Shown piece after piece: positions 8,636 to 16,568 of a DNA stretch of 33,647 nt. The stretch comes from an uncultured Bacteroidota bacterium (GTDB lineage Bacteria; Bacteroidota; Bacteroidia; UKL13-3). The notes beneath the pieces are model-generated. The model was given only the letters and a program-made list of their open reading frames with translations. It searched no databases and was not told where the DNA came from. The DNA lies in the NCBI GenBank assembly GCA_903888395.1, contig CAISTO010000076.1, positions 1 through 33,647 on the forward strand, in the 5' to 3' direction. Both the position numbers and the translations under genes were made by a program. Every line of letters begins with the position of its first letter. The first letter of the stretch is position 1.

Positions 8636-8686
8636 AACAGCAAATTGTAATTTGCAAACAGTAATTTGTTTGAAAAATTTGCTGTT
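8636..8686 (-). terminator. Long hairpin, likely terminator of the protease gene
   Basis: AACAGCAAATT (8636-8646) and AATTTGCTGTT (8676-8686) are perfect 11-base complements, and a second inner pair CAAACA/TGTTTG sits in the loop. Read on the minus strand, the outer stem is followed by TTTTG, as in a Rho-independent terminator. It lies about 105 nt beyond the protease stop. The rest of 8486-8790 is AT-rich and shows nothing else apart from the helicase promoter candidate. Confidence 0.55.
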
Positions 8687-8790
8687 AGGTAAGGAAGAAA
8701 TATTGGTTGTTAATTTAGGTAATTTTTTGTTTGAACACAATTAAATGCATTGAATAACCATAACCTTGTGTTTTTTAAACAAGCTGCTTT

Positions 8791-10386
8791 TTACTTATTA
8801 GTATACTTCAAATTCAAAAAAGTAAATATACTTGAGCATGGTAAAGCAAAAGATAATCCTTCTACACCCTTATCAATAACTTTTAATGTAATTACTCCTA
8901 ATACCAATCCATCTTTGTTAATTAATGGGCCACCACTATTTCCTGGACTAACACTTACATCTGTTTGAATATATGACTTATCGTCTAATAGCCTATTGCC
9001 ACTAACTATTCCTTTACTTACTGTTTGAGATAGTTTTTGATTGGATGGCGTTCCAATGGCATAAACTTCAGCACCAATTTGATTGTTATCTTCACTTTCT
9101 GATAATAAAAAAGGTTTGAATCCATTGCCACTTACTTTTATCAATGCTAAGTCATTGTTGATATCTGTTCTTATTACATCGCCAACAAATGATAGGTTGT
9201 TTGATAAAATAATATTTACTTTTTTACTGTTTTTAACAACATGGTAATTGGTAACAATCATTCCGTTTTCAGAAATAAAAAAACCGCTTCCATGTCCACT
9301 GTTATCGCCTGTTGTAACAGTTACCACTGATGAAGTTAAATCTTTTAAGTTAAGTTTATTTGCTTTAGTAGGTTTTTGAATTGTAATTACCTCTCCAATA
9401 GAAGTTTCTAATAACTCCTCTGTATTTTTTTTTGTATTTTCATAAAGCTCTTTACTGTTTGATAAAAACATTAAGAAACTATTTTCAAAGGAACTTAAAA
9501 GGGAGTTATTTAATCCGATAGATTTATCTAAATTGTAAGATTCAATGACTTCGGTTTTAACTAATTCATTGGTTAACAAATTGGTTAATGTCCATTTGGT
9601 AGTTAGTTTACATTCCACATTTTTTAAAGATAAACCAAAGTCGTTTTTTATATCTATTCCTTTAATTTGTGCTTCAATTTTATAGCCATTATTATTAAAT
9701 TCCTTTGGAACATTAAATCCATAATCTTTCAACGAGTTATTTACAATTACTTCTAATTCTTCTGATTTAACGTTGACAGTATTTTCCCATAAAATATCGG
9801 AATACTCCTTTCCTTGAAAAAAGTTGGTGCCTATTTTTTCTCCAATTTTTATTTTAATATTCACATCTGAGCAACCAATTGGCAATTGATTTTTAAGTTC
9901 GTTTGTTTTAGGAATTTTTACTCCATGCCAAATAATCTTGTTAGCATATAGTTTTTTGTTTGCACCCGAAAGCGCATCGAAAGAAAAGAAAGCCGCGGGT
10001 ATTGCAAATTGCATCAGCATAGCAGTATTTAAACGAGACATTTGCCCGCCATCTGCATTATTTCCAATGCTCGCATAGAATGGAAAAGCCAATATCATAC
10101 TGGCAAAATTTAAAAAAATTTTTGGATTTACTTCTGGATAATAATTTGAAACAACATCTTTATATCCTTCTTTTTTTAAAACAACAGTATGCTTTTTGTT
10201 AGATGCTAGTTTAATAAAACCAGATTCAATGATTTGTTTTTTTTCATCAACAATAACAGAAGTACTATCATCCATATTTAAATTTATTTTAGTGGTGTTG
10301 CCTGAAAAAATAGTAGCACAAGATGAAAGTATAACTAAAATAGAAAATAGTATTGTAATTGATAGATTGATGTTTTTATTTTTCAT
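8791..10386 (-). CDS. Lipoprotein with C-terminal trypsin-like serine protease domain
   Basis: A 531-residue cell-envelope protein. The signal peptide ends in a lipobox, LSSC, with the acylated Cys23 followed by ATIFSG, a start common in Bacteroidota lipoproteins. Residues 30-80 resemble a PEGA-type beta domain (EGYKDV). A hydrophobic stretch (about 92-135) may re-enter the membrane. The middle (about 165-320) is unassigned. The C-terminal part (350-520) is an HtrA/DegP-like trypsin fold with catalytic His382 (NYHVV), Asp412 (NNDLALIKV) and Ser484 (GNSGGPL). No PDZ domain follows, unlike DegP. The substrate is unknown; proteolysis of envelope proteins under stress is inferred. It is transcribed alone, with a hairpin terminator about 105 nt downstream. 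Confidence 0.88.
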   Translation of the reverse strand: MKNKNINLSITILFSILVILSSCATIFSGNTTKINLNMDDSTSVIVDEKKQIIESGFIKLASNKKHTVVLKKEGYKDVVSNYYPEVNPKIFLNFASMILAFPFYASIGNNADGGQMSRLNTAMLMQFAIPAAFFSFDALSGANKKLYANKIIWHGVKIPKTNELKNQLPIGCSDVNIKIKIGEKIGTNFFQGKEYSDILWENTVNVKSEELEVIVNNSLKDYGFNVPKEFNNNGYKIEAQIKGIDIKNDFGLSLKNVECKLTTKWTLTNLLTNELVKTEVIESYNLDKSIGLNNSLLSSFENSFLMFLSNSKELYENTKKNTEELLETSIGEVITIQKPTKANKLNLKDLTSSVVTVTTGDNSGHGSGFFISENGMIVTNYHVVKNSKKVNIILSNNLSFVGDVIRTDINNDLALIKVSGNGFKPFLLSESEDNNQIGAEVYAIGTPSNQKLSQTVSKGIVSGNRLLDDKSYIQTDVSVSPGNSGGPLINKDGLVLGVITLKVIDKGVEGLSFALPCSSIFTFLNLKYTNK

Positions 10387-10491
10387 GTATTCGTTTAAAT
10401 TTTAAATATAAAATGAAATCAAAGGTTTTTGAAATATGTTAACTTCTTTACCGATTTGCAATTTTAGTTTATTATTTTGTTTCAAACAAAA

Positions 10492-10515
10492 AAAGCGACC
10501 CTTTTGAGTCGCTTT
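10492..10515 (-). terminator. Rho-independent terminator of pckA
   Basis: On the minus strand AAAGCGACTC and GGGTCGCTTT pair over 10 bp with one T-G wobble around AAAA, and are followed by TTTTGTTT. It is the third of three consecutive hairpins after the pckA stop. Confidence 0.85.
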
Positions 10516-10528
10516 ATTTATTGCCGTT

Positions 10529-10577
10529 GTTGGCGACCTCGCCAACATCAAATATTGCAGGTGAGGACACCTGCAAT
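10529..10577. repeat. Pair of perfect hairpins in the pckA 3' region
   Basis: Hairpin 1 is GTTGGCGA-CC-TCGCCAAC at 10529-10546, and hairpin 2 is ATTGCAGGTG-AGGA-CACCTGCAAT at 10554-10577, separated by 7 nt. They are GC-richer than the surroundings and sit 13 nt after the pckA stop, before the terminator. The arrangement resembles a REP-type paired palindrome and could stabilise the mRNA 3' end. Confidence 0.65.
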
Positions 10578-10590
10578 GGCTGCATTTTCC

Positions 10591-12186
10591 TTAGTTAGCT
10601 TGGCTAGCTTTTGGAGCTGCGTCTAATATTTCTTGGCTTACACCGCTGGAGTATTGATCAAAGTTTTTAACAAACATATTTCCCAATTTATTTGCTTGTG
10701 CATCGTAAGCATCTTTATCAGCCCAAGTATTGCGTGGATTTAATATTTCAACGGGTACATTCGGACAAGTAGTTGGCATTTGGTAACCAAACACTGGATG
10801 TTGTTCAAATGTTACATTATTTAACTCACCGTTTAACGCTGCAGTAATCATGGCACGTGTGTATGATAATTTCATACGTGAACCAGTTCCATAAGCTCCA
10901 CCACTCCAACCTGTGTTAATTAACCAAACATTTACATTAGGATTATCTTTTAATTTTTTACCTAATAATTCAGCGTATTTTCCTGGGTGTAAAGGTAAAA
11001 ATGCTTTACCAAAACAAGCGGAGAAAGTAGCCGATGGCTCAGTAACACCAGCTTCTGTACCCGCTACTTTAGCAGTGTAACCACTAATGAAACTATACAT
11101 GGCCTGGCCTACATTTAATTTAGAAATTGGAGGCAATACACCAAAAGCATCTGCTGTTAAAAAGAAAATGTTTTCTGGCGTTTTTCCTACCGAAGGCACA
11201 GCAATATTATCAATTAAATTAATTGGATAAGCAGCACGTGTATTTTCAGTTACTGAAATATTTGTATAATCAACAGTAGAAGTTCCTGGAATAAAACGCG
11301 TGTTTTCAACCAATGAACCAAATCGGATGGCATCAAAAATTTGAGGCTCTTTTTCTTTGGTTAAGTCTACACATTTTGCATAGCAACCACCTTCAAAGTT
11401 AAATACTGAATCTTCAGCCCAACCGTGCTCATCATCACCAATTAACTTACGATCTGGATCAGCACTCAAAGTAGTTTTACCCGTACCCGATAAACCAAAG
11501 AATACAGCAGTATCGCCATTTTTACCAATGTTTGCCGAGCAATGCATTGATAAAGTATTGCGCTCTTGAGGTAATACATAGTTTAACACAGTGAAAATAC
11601 CTTTTTTCATTTCGCCTGTGTAACCGCTACCACCTACTAAAATAATTTTTCTTGAAAAATCAATGATAGAGAAGTTATGTTGACGAGTTCCATCTTCAGC
11701 AGCAATGGCTTTAAAGCTTGGCGCATTTAAAATTAACCATTCTGTTCCAAAATTAGCTAACTCGCTAGCTTCAGGACGAAGGAATAAGTTATTACAAAAT
11801 AAATTATGGTAAGCAGTTTCGTTTACAACAGTTACATTCAATCTGTAACGAGGATCAGCACAAGCATAAGCATGACGCATATATACTTTTTTACCAGCGT
11901 AATGAGCAATTACTTTGTTCATTAATTTTTCAAATTTATCGCTTTCGAAACGATTATTAACATCGCCCCACCAAACTGTGTTTTCAGTTTTAGCATCCAC
12001 CACACAAAATTTGTCTTTAGGCGAACGGCCCGTAAATTCACCGGTATCGGCCATTAAAGCACCAGTGTCTGTTAATAAGCCTTCGCCATTAATAATTGCA
12101 TGGCTAACTAACTCAGCTGGGGTAAGGTTTTGGTGTGCAGATGAAGCGCTTTCCAAAATCCTATTTACGATTGAAATATTTGTCAT
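10591..12186 (-). CDS. pckA: Phosphoenolpyruvate carboxykinase (ATP)
   Basis: Converts oxaloacetate plus ATP to phosphoenolpyruvate, CO2 and ADP, the entry step of gluconeogenesis; in anaerobic relatives it can run in the carboxylating direction. The 531-residue length fits ATP-type PEPCK. Substrate-binding RSPKDKF is at 54-60, the GGSGYTGEMKKG segment is near 185-196, the P-loop GLSGTGKTT is at 231-239 and the metal-binding GDDEHGW is at 250-256. All are diagnostic of the ATP-dependent class, not the GTP class. The gene is monocistronic: a variant -7 element precedes it, and two hairpins plus a terminator follow. It is divergent from the methyltransferase gene across a 339 bp spacer. Confidence 0.98.
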   Translation of the reverse strand: MTNISIVNRILESASSAHQNLTPAELVSHAIINGEGLLTDTGALMADTGEFTGRSPKDKFCVVDAKTENTVWWGDVNNRFESDKFEKLMNKVIAHYAGKKVYMRHAYACADPRYRLNVTVVNETAYHNLFCNNLFLRPEASELANFGTEWLILNAPSFKAIAAEDGTRQHNFSIIDFSRKIILVGGSGYTGEMKKGIFTVLNYVLPQERNTLSMHCSANIGKNGDTAVFFGLSGTGKTTLSADPDRKLIGDDEHGWAEDSVFNFEGGCYAKCVDLTKEKEPQIFDAIRFGSLVENTRFIPGTSTVDYTNISVTENTRAAYPINLIDNIAVPSVGKTPENIFFLTADAFGVLPPISKLNVGQAMYSFISGYTAKVAGTEAGVTEPSATFSACFGKAFLPLHPGKYAELLGKKLKDNPNVNVWLINTGWSGGAYGTGSRMKLSYTRAMITAALNGELNNVTFEQHPVFGYQMPTTCPNVPVEILNPRNTWADKDAYDAQANKLGNMFVKNFDQYSSGVSQEILDAAPKASQAN

Positions 12187-12525
12187 AATTCAGGTTTTTA
12201 ATAAATAATTATATGCGAAAGTATTTTTTTATTTGATTTTAAAAAGCACTTTTTATTTTGAAACTGCTTGCAATGATTAAAATCAAAAAAGTATAAATGT
12301 AACTTCAGTTAGTAAATTGATTGAATTGATTAAATTTTCTTAATGTTTTATAAGTAATGAGCGTGATTTTATTGCATTGCAATTTGCTAAAAAAATTAAA
12401 ATCATTTTTAAGTAAATCTGCTTCAATTGAAGTGCTTTTTACATTAAAACGTTTCAACATTTATGGAACCCAAAATTTTAAATAAAATAATTATATTCGC
12501 TCCTTCAAAAATAATTTAAAATTGA
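12187..12525. promoter_or_regulatory. Divergent regulatory spacer between pckA and the methyltransferase gene
   Basis: A 339 bp AT-rich gene-free stretch. It contains candidate -7 elements for both sides: TACTTTCG on the minus strand at 12216-12223 for pckA, and TATATTCG on the plus strand at 12492-12499 for the methyltransferase. It also holds a perfect 12 bp palindrome CTTCAATTGAAG at 12421-12432 and an interrupted palindrome ATTGC-ATT-GCAAT near 12371. The palindromes could be operators; no known regulator can be named. Confidence 0.4.
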
Positions 12526-13299
12526 ATGTTTGATAGAGAAAGACCTAGTTTTGAGGAAAGCAATAATGTAACTGTTCAAAGGTGTTTTTATGCTTATGAA
12601 TTTGCCAAACCTTACATAACTGATAAAGTTACTGCCGATATTGGTTGTGCCGATGGATATGGAACTCAGTTTTTAGCTGATTTTACAAAGTCGACAGTTG
12701 GTGTAGATTACAGTGAAATTACTATTGCAGAAGCAAGAGCGAAACACGCTGGCAAAACAAATTTAACTTTTAAAGCGGGAAAAGTTCCGCCAATCCCTTT
12801 GGAAGATGAAAGTATGGATGTGATTACTGCGTTTCAATTTATTGAACATATTGAGCTTCGTAAAGCTTTTATGGAAGACGTAAAACGTGTGTTAAAGCCA
12901 GGAGGAGTTTTTATTTGTACTACTCCAAATATAAAAATGAGCATTGCGCGAAATCCTTTTCATGTGTTTGAATATACTTTTGATGAAATGCAGAAAGAGG
13001 CTTCAAGTGTTTTTTCGAGTATAGAATTGCAAGGATTGCAAGGCAATGAAATAGTTAATAAATACTACGATGATAATTCAAAATGGGCAAAACGTATTTT
13101 GATGTTTGATCCTTTTGGTTTACACAAATTAGTTCCATCAAATTGGTTGATTGCACCTTATAATTTTTTAACAAGTTTAATGCGTAAAAATTTGAAAGAA
13201 ACCAATAACGATACACTTACTATTACTTCCAAAGATTTCTTTTTAACAAAAGACAATTTGGATATAACTTGGGATATTTATTTAATAGCTCACAAATAA
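12526..13299 (+). CDS. Class I SAM-dependent methyltransferase
   Basis: A 257-residue methyltransferase of the Methyltransf_11 type. Motif I (SAM binding) is DIGCADGYG at 38-46, the acidic motif II residue is Asp61 in VGVDYSE, FQFIEHIE is at 103-110 and RVLKPGG is at 121-127. These define the fold but not the substrate. A C-terminal region (about 140-257) of roughly 115 residues is probably substrate-specific. No signal peptide is seen, so it is cytoplasmic. It is the first gene of a likely operon: the dapA ATG is 17 nt after its stop, although no functional link to lysine synthesis is obvious. The TATATTCG -7-like element lies 26 nt upstream. Confidence 0.88.
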   Translation: MFDRERPSFEESNNVTVQRCFYAYEFAKPYITDKVTADIGCADGYGTQFLADFTKSTVGVDYSEITIAEARAKHAGKTNLTFKAGKVPPIPLEDESMDVITAFQFIEHIELRKAFMEDVKRVLKPGGVFICTTPNIKMSIARNPFHVFEYTFDEMQKEASSVFSSIELQGLQGNEIVNKYYDDNSKWAKRILMFDPFGLHKLVPSNWLIAPYNFLTSLMRKNLKETNNDTLTITSKDFFLTKDNLDITWDIYLIAHK

Positions 13300-13316
13300 T
13301 TTTATTTAAAAACAAT

Positions 13317-14189
13317 ATGAAAGGTACAGGATTAGCTTTAATTACACCATTTAAAAAAGATTTTACTATTGATTTTGATGCATTATCAAATTTAATTGAA
13401 CATGTTATTAATGGTGGTGTTGAATATGTAGTTGCGTTAGGAACTACTGGCGAAAGTGTAACTTTAAACAAGGACGAAAAGAAGCAAGTTTATCAATTTA
13501 TTCAACAGCAAGTAAAAGGCCGAGTGCAATGTGTAGCCGGCCTTGGCGGTAATTACACCGCTGAATTAGTTGATTATATCAAAGCTTTTGATTTTACAGG
13601 TTATGAAGCTGTACTTTCTGTAAGTCCGTATTACAACAAACCCAATCAAGAAGGAATTTTTCAGCATTTTATGCAAGTGGCTATTGCCAGTGCAAAGCCA
13701 ATTATTTTATACAATGTTCCCGGACGAACCGGAAGTAACATGACAGCGGATACAACTATACGTTTGGCAAATGCTAATAGTAAATTTATAGCAGTAAAAG
13801 AGGCAAGTGGAAATTCGGAGCAATTCATGGATTTAATTCATCAAGCTCCAGCTGGTTTTTCGGTAATTAGTGGCGATGATAATTTGACGGTTCCTTTTAT
13901 TTCTATGGGAATGACAGGTGTAATTTCTGTTATTGGACAAGCCTATCCTCAAAAGTTTTCAAATATGGTGCGTGCTGCTTTAAATAATGATATTGTTACA
14001 GCTCGTACCTTGCATTTTGAATTATACAATATCATGAAATCTATTTATTTAGATGGAAATCCGGGTGGAATAAAAGCGCTTTTAAATCAAATGGGTATAT
14101 GTGAAAACATTGTTCGTTTGCCTTTGGTTCCAATTAATCACTCAGCCTTCGAAACCATCAAAAAACATTACCATGAAACTAAAGCTTAA
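13317..14189 (+). CDS. dapA: 4-hydroxy-tetrahydrodipicolinate synthase
   Basis: Condenses pyruvate with aspartate semialdehyde, the first step specific to diaminopimelate and lysine synthesis, and so feeds peptidoglycan. The 290-residue TIM barrel has the usual length. GTTGE at 42-46 binds the pyruvate carboxylate, Tyr132 lies in LYNVPGRTG (131-139), and Lys161 in AVKEASG is the Schiff-base lysine. I chose the ATG at 13317 because it yields the classic MKGTGLALITPF start; the longer frame from 13269 adds 16 residues overlapping the methyltransferase gene. It is embedded between the methyltransferase gene (17 nt upstream) and the lipoprotein gene (17 nt overlap), so translational coupling is likely. 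Confidence 0.97.
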   Translation: MKGTGLALITPFKKDFTIDFDALSNLIEHVINGGVEYVVALGTTGESVTLNKDEKKQVYQFIQQQVKGRVQCVAGLGGNYTAELVDYIKAFDFTGYEAVLSVSPYYNKPNQEGIFQHFMQVAIASAKPIILYNVPGRTGSNMTADTTIRLANANSKFIAVKEASGNSEQFMDLIHQAPAGFSVISGDDNLTVPFISMGMTGVISVIGQAYPQKFSNMVRAALNNDIVTARTLHFELYNIMKSIYLDGNPGGIKALLNQMGICENIVRLPLVPINHSAFETIKKHYHETKA

Positions 14190-14925
14190 TTCGGTTTTAT
14201 TATTGGTGATTTTATGCTTGGTTTTGGCTTGTAATCAAAAACCAAAGGAGCTTAAATTTAGTGATTATGAAATTTCCAAAATAAAATATCCAATTGAAGG
14301 TGACAGTTCGCGTGGCTTCACTTACGAGGCTATTATTCCTGTTTTTGAGGATGGTAGTCAACAATTAATAGATTCAATAAACATTTTTATAGGTCAAACA
14401 TTTTTTGAACATAAAAACAATATAACCGATTTAAAAAAAATAGTTAAAGCAGAATCAGACAGTTTTTACCAAGATTATTTACGCGACTTTTCAGATTTTA
14501 ACGAAGCTGATTTTCCGCTTACCTACAATTATATTTATAAATTTAATGTTGCGTTTCACAATACAAAATATGTAACACTAAAAAACGAAAGTTATGCATA
14601 TACTGGAGGTGCACATGGGAATTATTCAACATTATATTATGTGTTTAGTGCAGAAAATGGTAAGCTTTTGTCAATAAATGATTTGGTAAGTGATACTTTA
14701 AAATTGCAAGAAATTGCAAAGCAACAATTTTATAAACTTAAAAATATTGATGTAAATAAATCAATTAATGATCAAGGATATTGGTTTGAGAAGAAATTAT
14801 TTTCCTTGAATAATAATTTTGGGTTATTAAAAGACACTTTGATATTTACTTATAATCCTTATGAAATAACAAATTATGCAGAAGGACAAACGGAATTAAA
14901 AATTCCAATGAATTTATTAAAATAA
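14173..14925 (+). CDS. DUF3298-family lipoprotein
   Basis: A 250-residue predicted lipoprotein. The signal peptide ends at VLAC, with Cys20 followed by NQKPKE. The central segment YTGGAHGNY (143-151) followed by LSINDLVSD is the hallmark of DUF3298/RsiV-like domains; RsiV itself binds lysozyme as an anti-sigma factor, but no sigma-factor gene or transmembrane anti-sigma region is present here. Function is therefore open; a periplasmic binding role is inferred. The ATG at 14173 is preferred because it gives a proper signal peptide; the frame also runs 24 codons further upstream inside dapA. It overlaps the dapA end by 17 nt, suggesting coupled translation. No terminator is visible in the 146 bp after it. 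Confidence 0.85.
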   Translation: MKLKLNSVLLLVILCLVLACNQKPKELKFSDYEISKIKYPIEGDSSRGFTYEAIIPVFEDGSQQLIDSINIFIGQTFFEHKNNITDLKKIVKAESDSFYQDYLRDFSDFNEADFPLTYNYIYKFNVAFHNTKYVTLKNESYAYTGGAHGNYSTLYYVFSAENGKLLSINDLVSDTLKLQEIAKQQFYKLKNIDVNKSINDQGYWFEKKLFSLNNNFGLLKDTLIFTYNPYEITNYAEGQTELKIPMNLLK

Positions 14926-15071
14926 TCTACTTGTTTTCAAACAGCTAACTAATACGTATTAAAAAAATTAGGTTGGTTTTAATTTGGAAGTTGGATACAA
15001 AGCATAAAAAAAACAAAAATATATCAACTATCTATTTTTAAAATAAAAATAACGTATACTTGTAATATTAT

Positions 15072-15788
15072 ATGAAAAATTTTATATTATTTTTAATTCT
15101 TCAGTTAGTGGTTTTCAGTATGAAAGCTCAAAGTAATTTTGCAGTATACGGTAATGCGGGATTACCCGTAAACAATAATTTTGATAACCCTCCAACACAT
15201 AGTGCATATTTAGACTTTGGATTTAGGTATTATTTACACAAGGGTCTTTCTGTTTCACTAGAGGCAAATACTGCTTTTTTTAAACAAAGTACGGATTTTA
15301 CAAAAGCAAATGCAAACTACTTTACACAAACCAATGGTGTTGGTTTGGTAATAATGAACGAAACAAAAATTAGTTCACGTTCTCATATTGGAATAGGTAT
15401 TGGAGGTTCAAATGGTTTTTTTTCTGGAAGGGCATATGCCCAAAATGAGCCATATTTTTATCAATTAAATCCTGGAGCACCACCTTCAATTAAAGATCCA
15501 GGTTATGGTATAAAGTTTTATCAAGAATTTTTGACTTTTAAAGCCCAAATTTTATACAAACACACTATTAATAAATATTTAGATACTCAAATAGGTTTAA
15601 GTCATCATTTTTCACAGGGATATTTTTTAGATATGCATGCTGGTGATGTAAAAGATAGAAAATATGATGAATATACCGTATTATTTGTAGGATTTGTATT
15701 TAAATTCAAAGAAAGTAAAAACCATGTAAAAGGTTCCTTTGGAGGTTCAAGAACTACTCCATTAAAATTAAGATGTCCTTCATTTTAG
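15072..15788 (+). CDS. Small outer-membrane beta-barrel-like protein
   Basis: A 238-residue secreted protein. A signal peptide (about 1-19) ends at MKAQS, a typical Bacteroidota AQ cleavage site. The mature part has alternating hydrophobic and polar strands such as AYLDFGFRYYL, LSVSLEANTAFF and EYTVLFVGFVFKF, and glycine-aromatic turns, as expected of an eight-strand outer-membrane barrel. No family-specific motif can be named. The tail after the last strand (about residues 219-238) is polar and may lie in the periplasm. A TATACTTG element at 15055-15062 is a weak -7 match 9 nt from the ATG. It converges on dnaX across 90 bp with no clear terminator. Confidence 0.75.
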   Translation: MKNFILFLILQLVVFSMKAQSNFAVYGNAGLPVNNNFDNPPTHSAYLDFGFRYYLHKGLSVSLEANTAFFKQSTDFTKANANYFTQTNGVGLVIMNETKISSRSHIGIGIGGSNGFFSGRAYAQNEPYFYQLNPGAPPSIKDPGYGIKFYQEFLTFKAQILYKHTINKYLDTQIGLSHHFSQGYFLDMHAGDVKDRKYDEYTVLFVGFVFKFKESKNHVKGSFGGSRTTPLKLRCPSF

Positions 15789-15878
15789 CAAGTTAAATTT
15801 TTCTGCATAAATATTTTTTCTGAAATCTTTGATTCATTCTGCATCAAAAGAAATAAAAAGTAACACGTTACAAATTCC

Positions 15879-16568
15879 TTAGTATTCAATTTCCAATTCC
15901 AGCAATTGTCTTAATGTAGCTAAATTTGGATTTTGTTCCACCATTTTGTTAAATTTATCTTCTACCGAAAGCGATTTTGTTTCGGGAATTAATGTATTAT
16001 CTACTTCAAAATCTAAGTTTATTTGCGTGTTTTTTAAATTAATTCTAAAAAACTGCAACGCATTTAAACGTTGGTCTTCGCACAAAGTTCTTTCGTGATT
16101 ACTGGCAAAAATTACACTAATTTTATCGTTCTCGTGAATGACTAATTTGCGTTCTTTCATAAAGCTTAAACTTGCTTTATCTAGTTGTGCTATAAATGCA
16201 ATCCATGCATTATTTAAATCGGTTTCGGTATAAGCTTCATTCTGATTTACTACTACATTTTCTATTGAAGTTTCTAAATCATCATTGTTTGAAATATTTG
16301 TTTCCGATTTCAATTTTTCAGCAATTTGCTCTTTCTTTTGTATGAACAAATCATCTGTTTTTTTTCCAAACATTCCACCTGTTTTTGCAATTGTTGGCAA
16401 TGGTGTGGCAACAGGTTTTGGCTCCTGAACAATGCTTGAAATTTCTGAAACTGACGTAATCGAATTTGTGTTGGTAGCTGTATTTACAGGAGTTAACACT
16501 GAATTGGTAGCAGCATTTTTAGTTGATTCTGCTTTTATATCAGTAGCAGAATCAGAAAAATCAACTAT
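15879..16568 (-). CDS. dnaX: DnaX tau-specific C-terminal region, reached by -1 slippage
   Basis: This frame continues dnaX in the -1 register. If the ribosome slips on the A10 run, reading goes from Lys387 to Ile-Val-Asp and on for 229 residues, giving a 616-residue tau-like protein. The tail is a polar, low-complexity linker followed by a folded domain (from about NDAWIAF-like NNAWIAF) ending DKFNKMVEQNPNLATLRQLLELEIEY, which matches the C-terminal end of Bacteroidota DnaX proteins. In bacteria this region binds the polymerase alpha subunit and DnaB. Without slippage the only start would be a GTG at 16499 with no sign of a separate promoter, so independent expression is unlikely. A sequencing error in the homopolymer is the main alternative. 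Confidence 0.8.
   Translation of the reverse strand: MVDFSDSATDIKAESTKNAATNSVLTPVNTATNTNSITSVSEISSIVQEPKPVATPLPTIAKTGGMFGKKTDDLFIQKKEQIAEKLKSETNISNNDDLETSIENVVVNQNEAYTETDLNNAWIAFIAQLDKASLSFMKERKLVIHENDKISVIFASNHERTLCEDQRLNALQFFRINLKNTQINLDFEVDNTLIPETKSLSVEDKFNKMVEQNPNLATLRQLLELEIEY
16525..16553 (-). promoter_or_regulatory. Stem-loop downstream of the dnaX slippery run
   Basis: On the mRNA strand GATTCTGCT (16553-16545) pairs perfectly with AGCAGAATC (16533-16525) around an 11-nt loop. The 5' arm starts 14 nt after the A10 run. Extra pairing of AACT with an upstream AGTT could bring the stem closer. Such a structure is expected of a frameshift stimulator. Confidence 0.6.

Noticed and set aside
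15879..16499. An independent gene starting at GTG 16499
   Set aside because: Its frame is open upstream to the dnaX A10 run, it has no promoter of its own, and its C-terminus is that of DnaX, so it is the tau tail.
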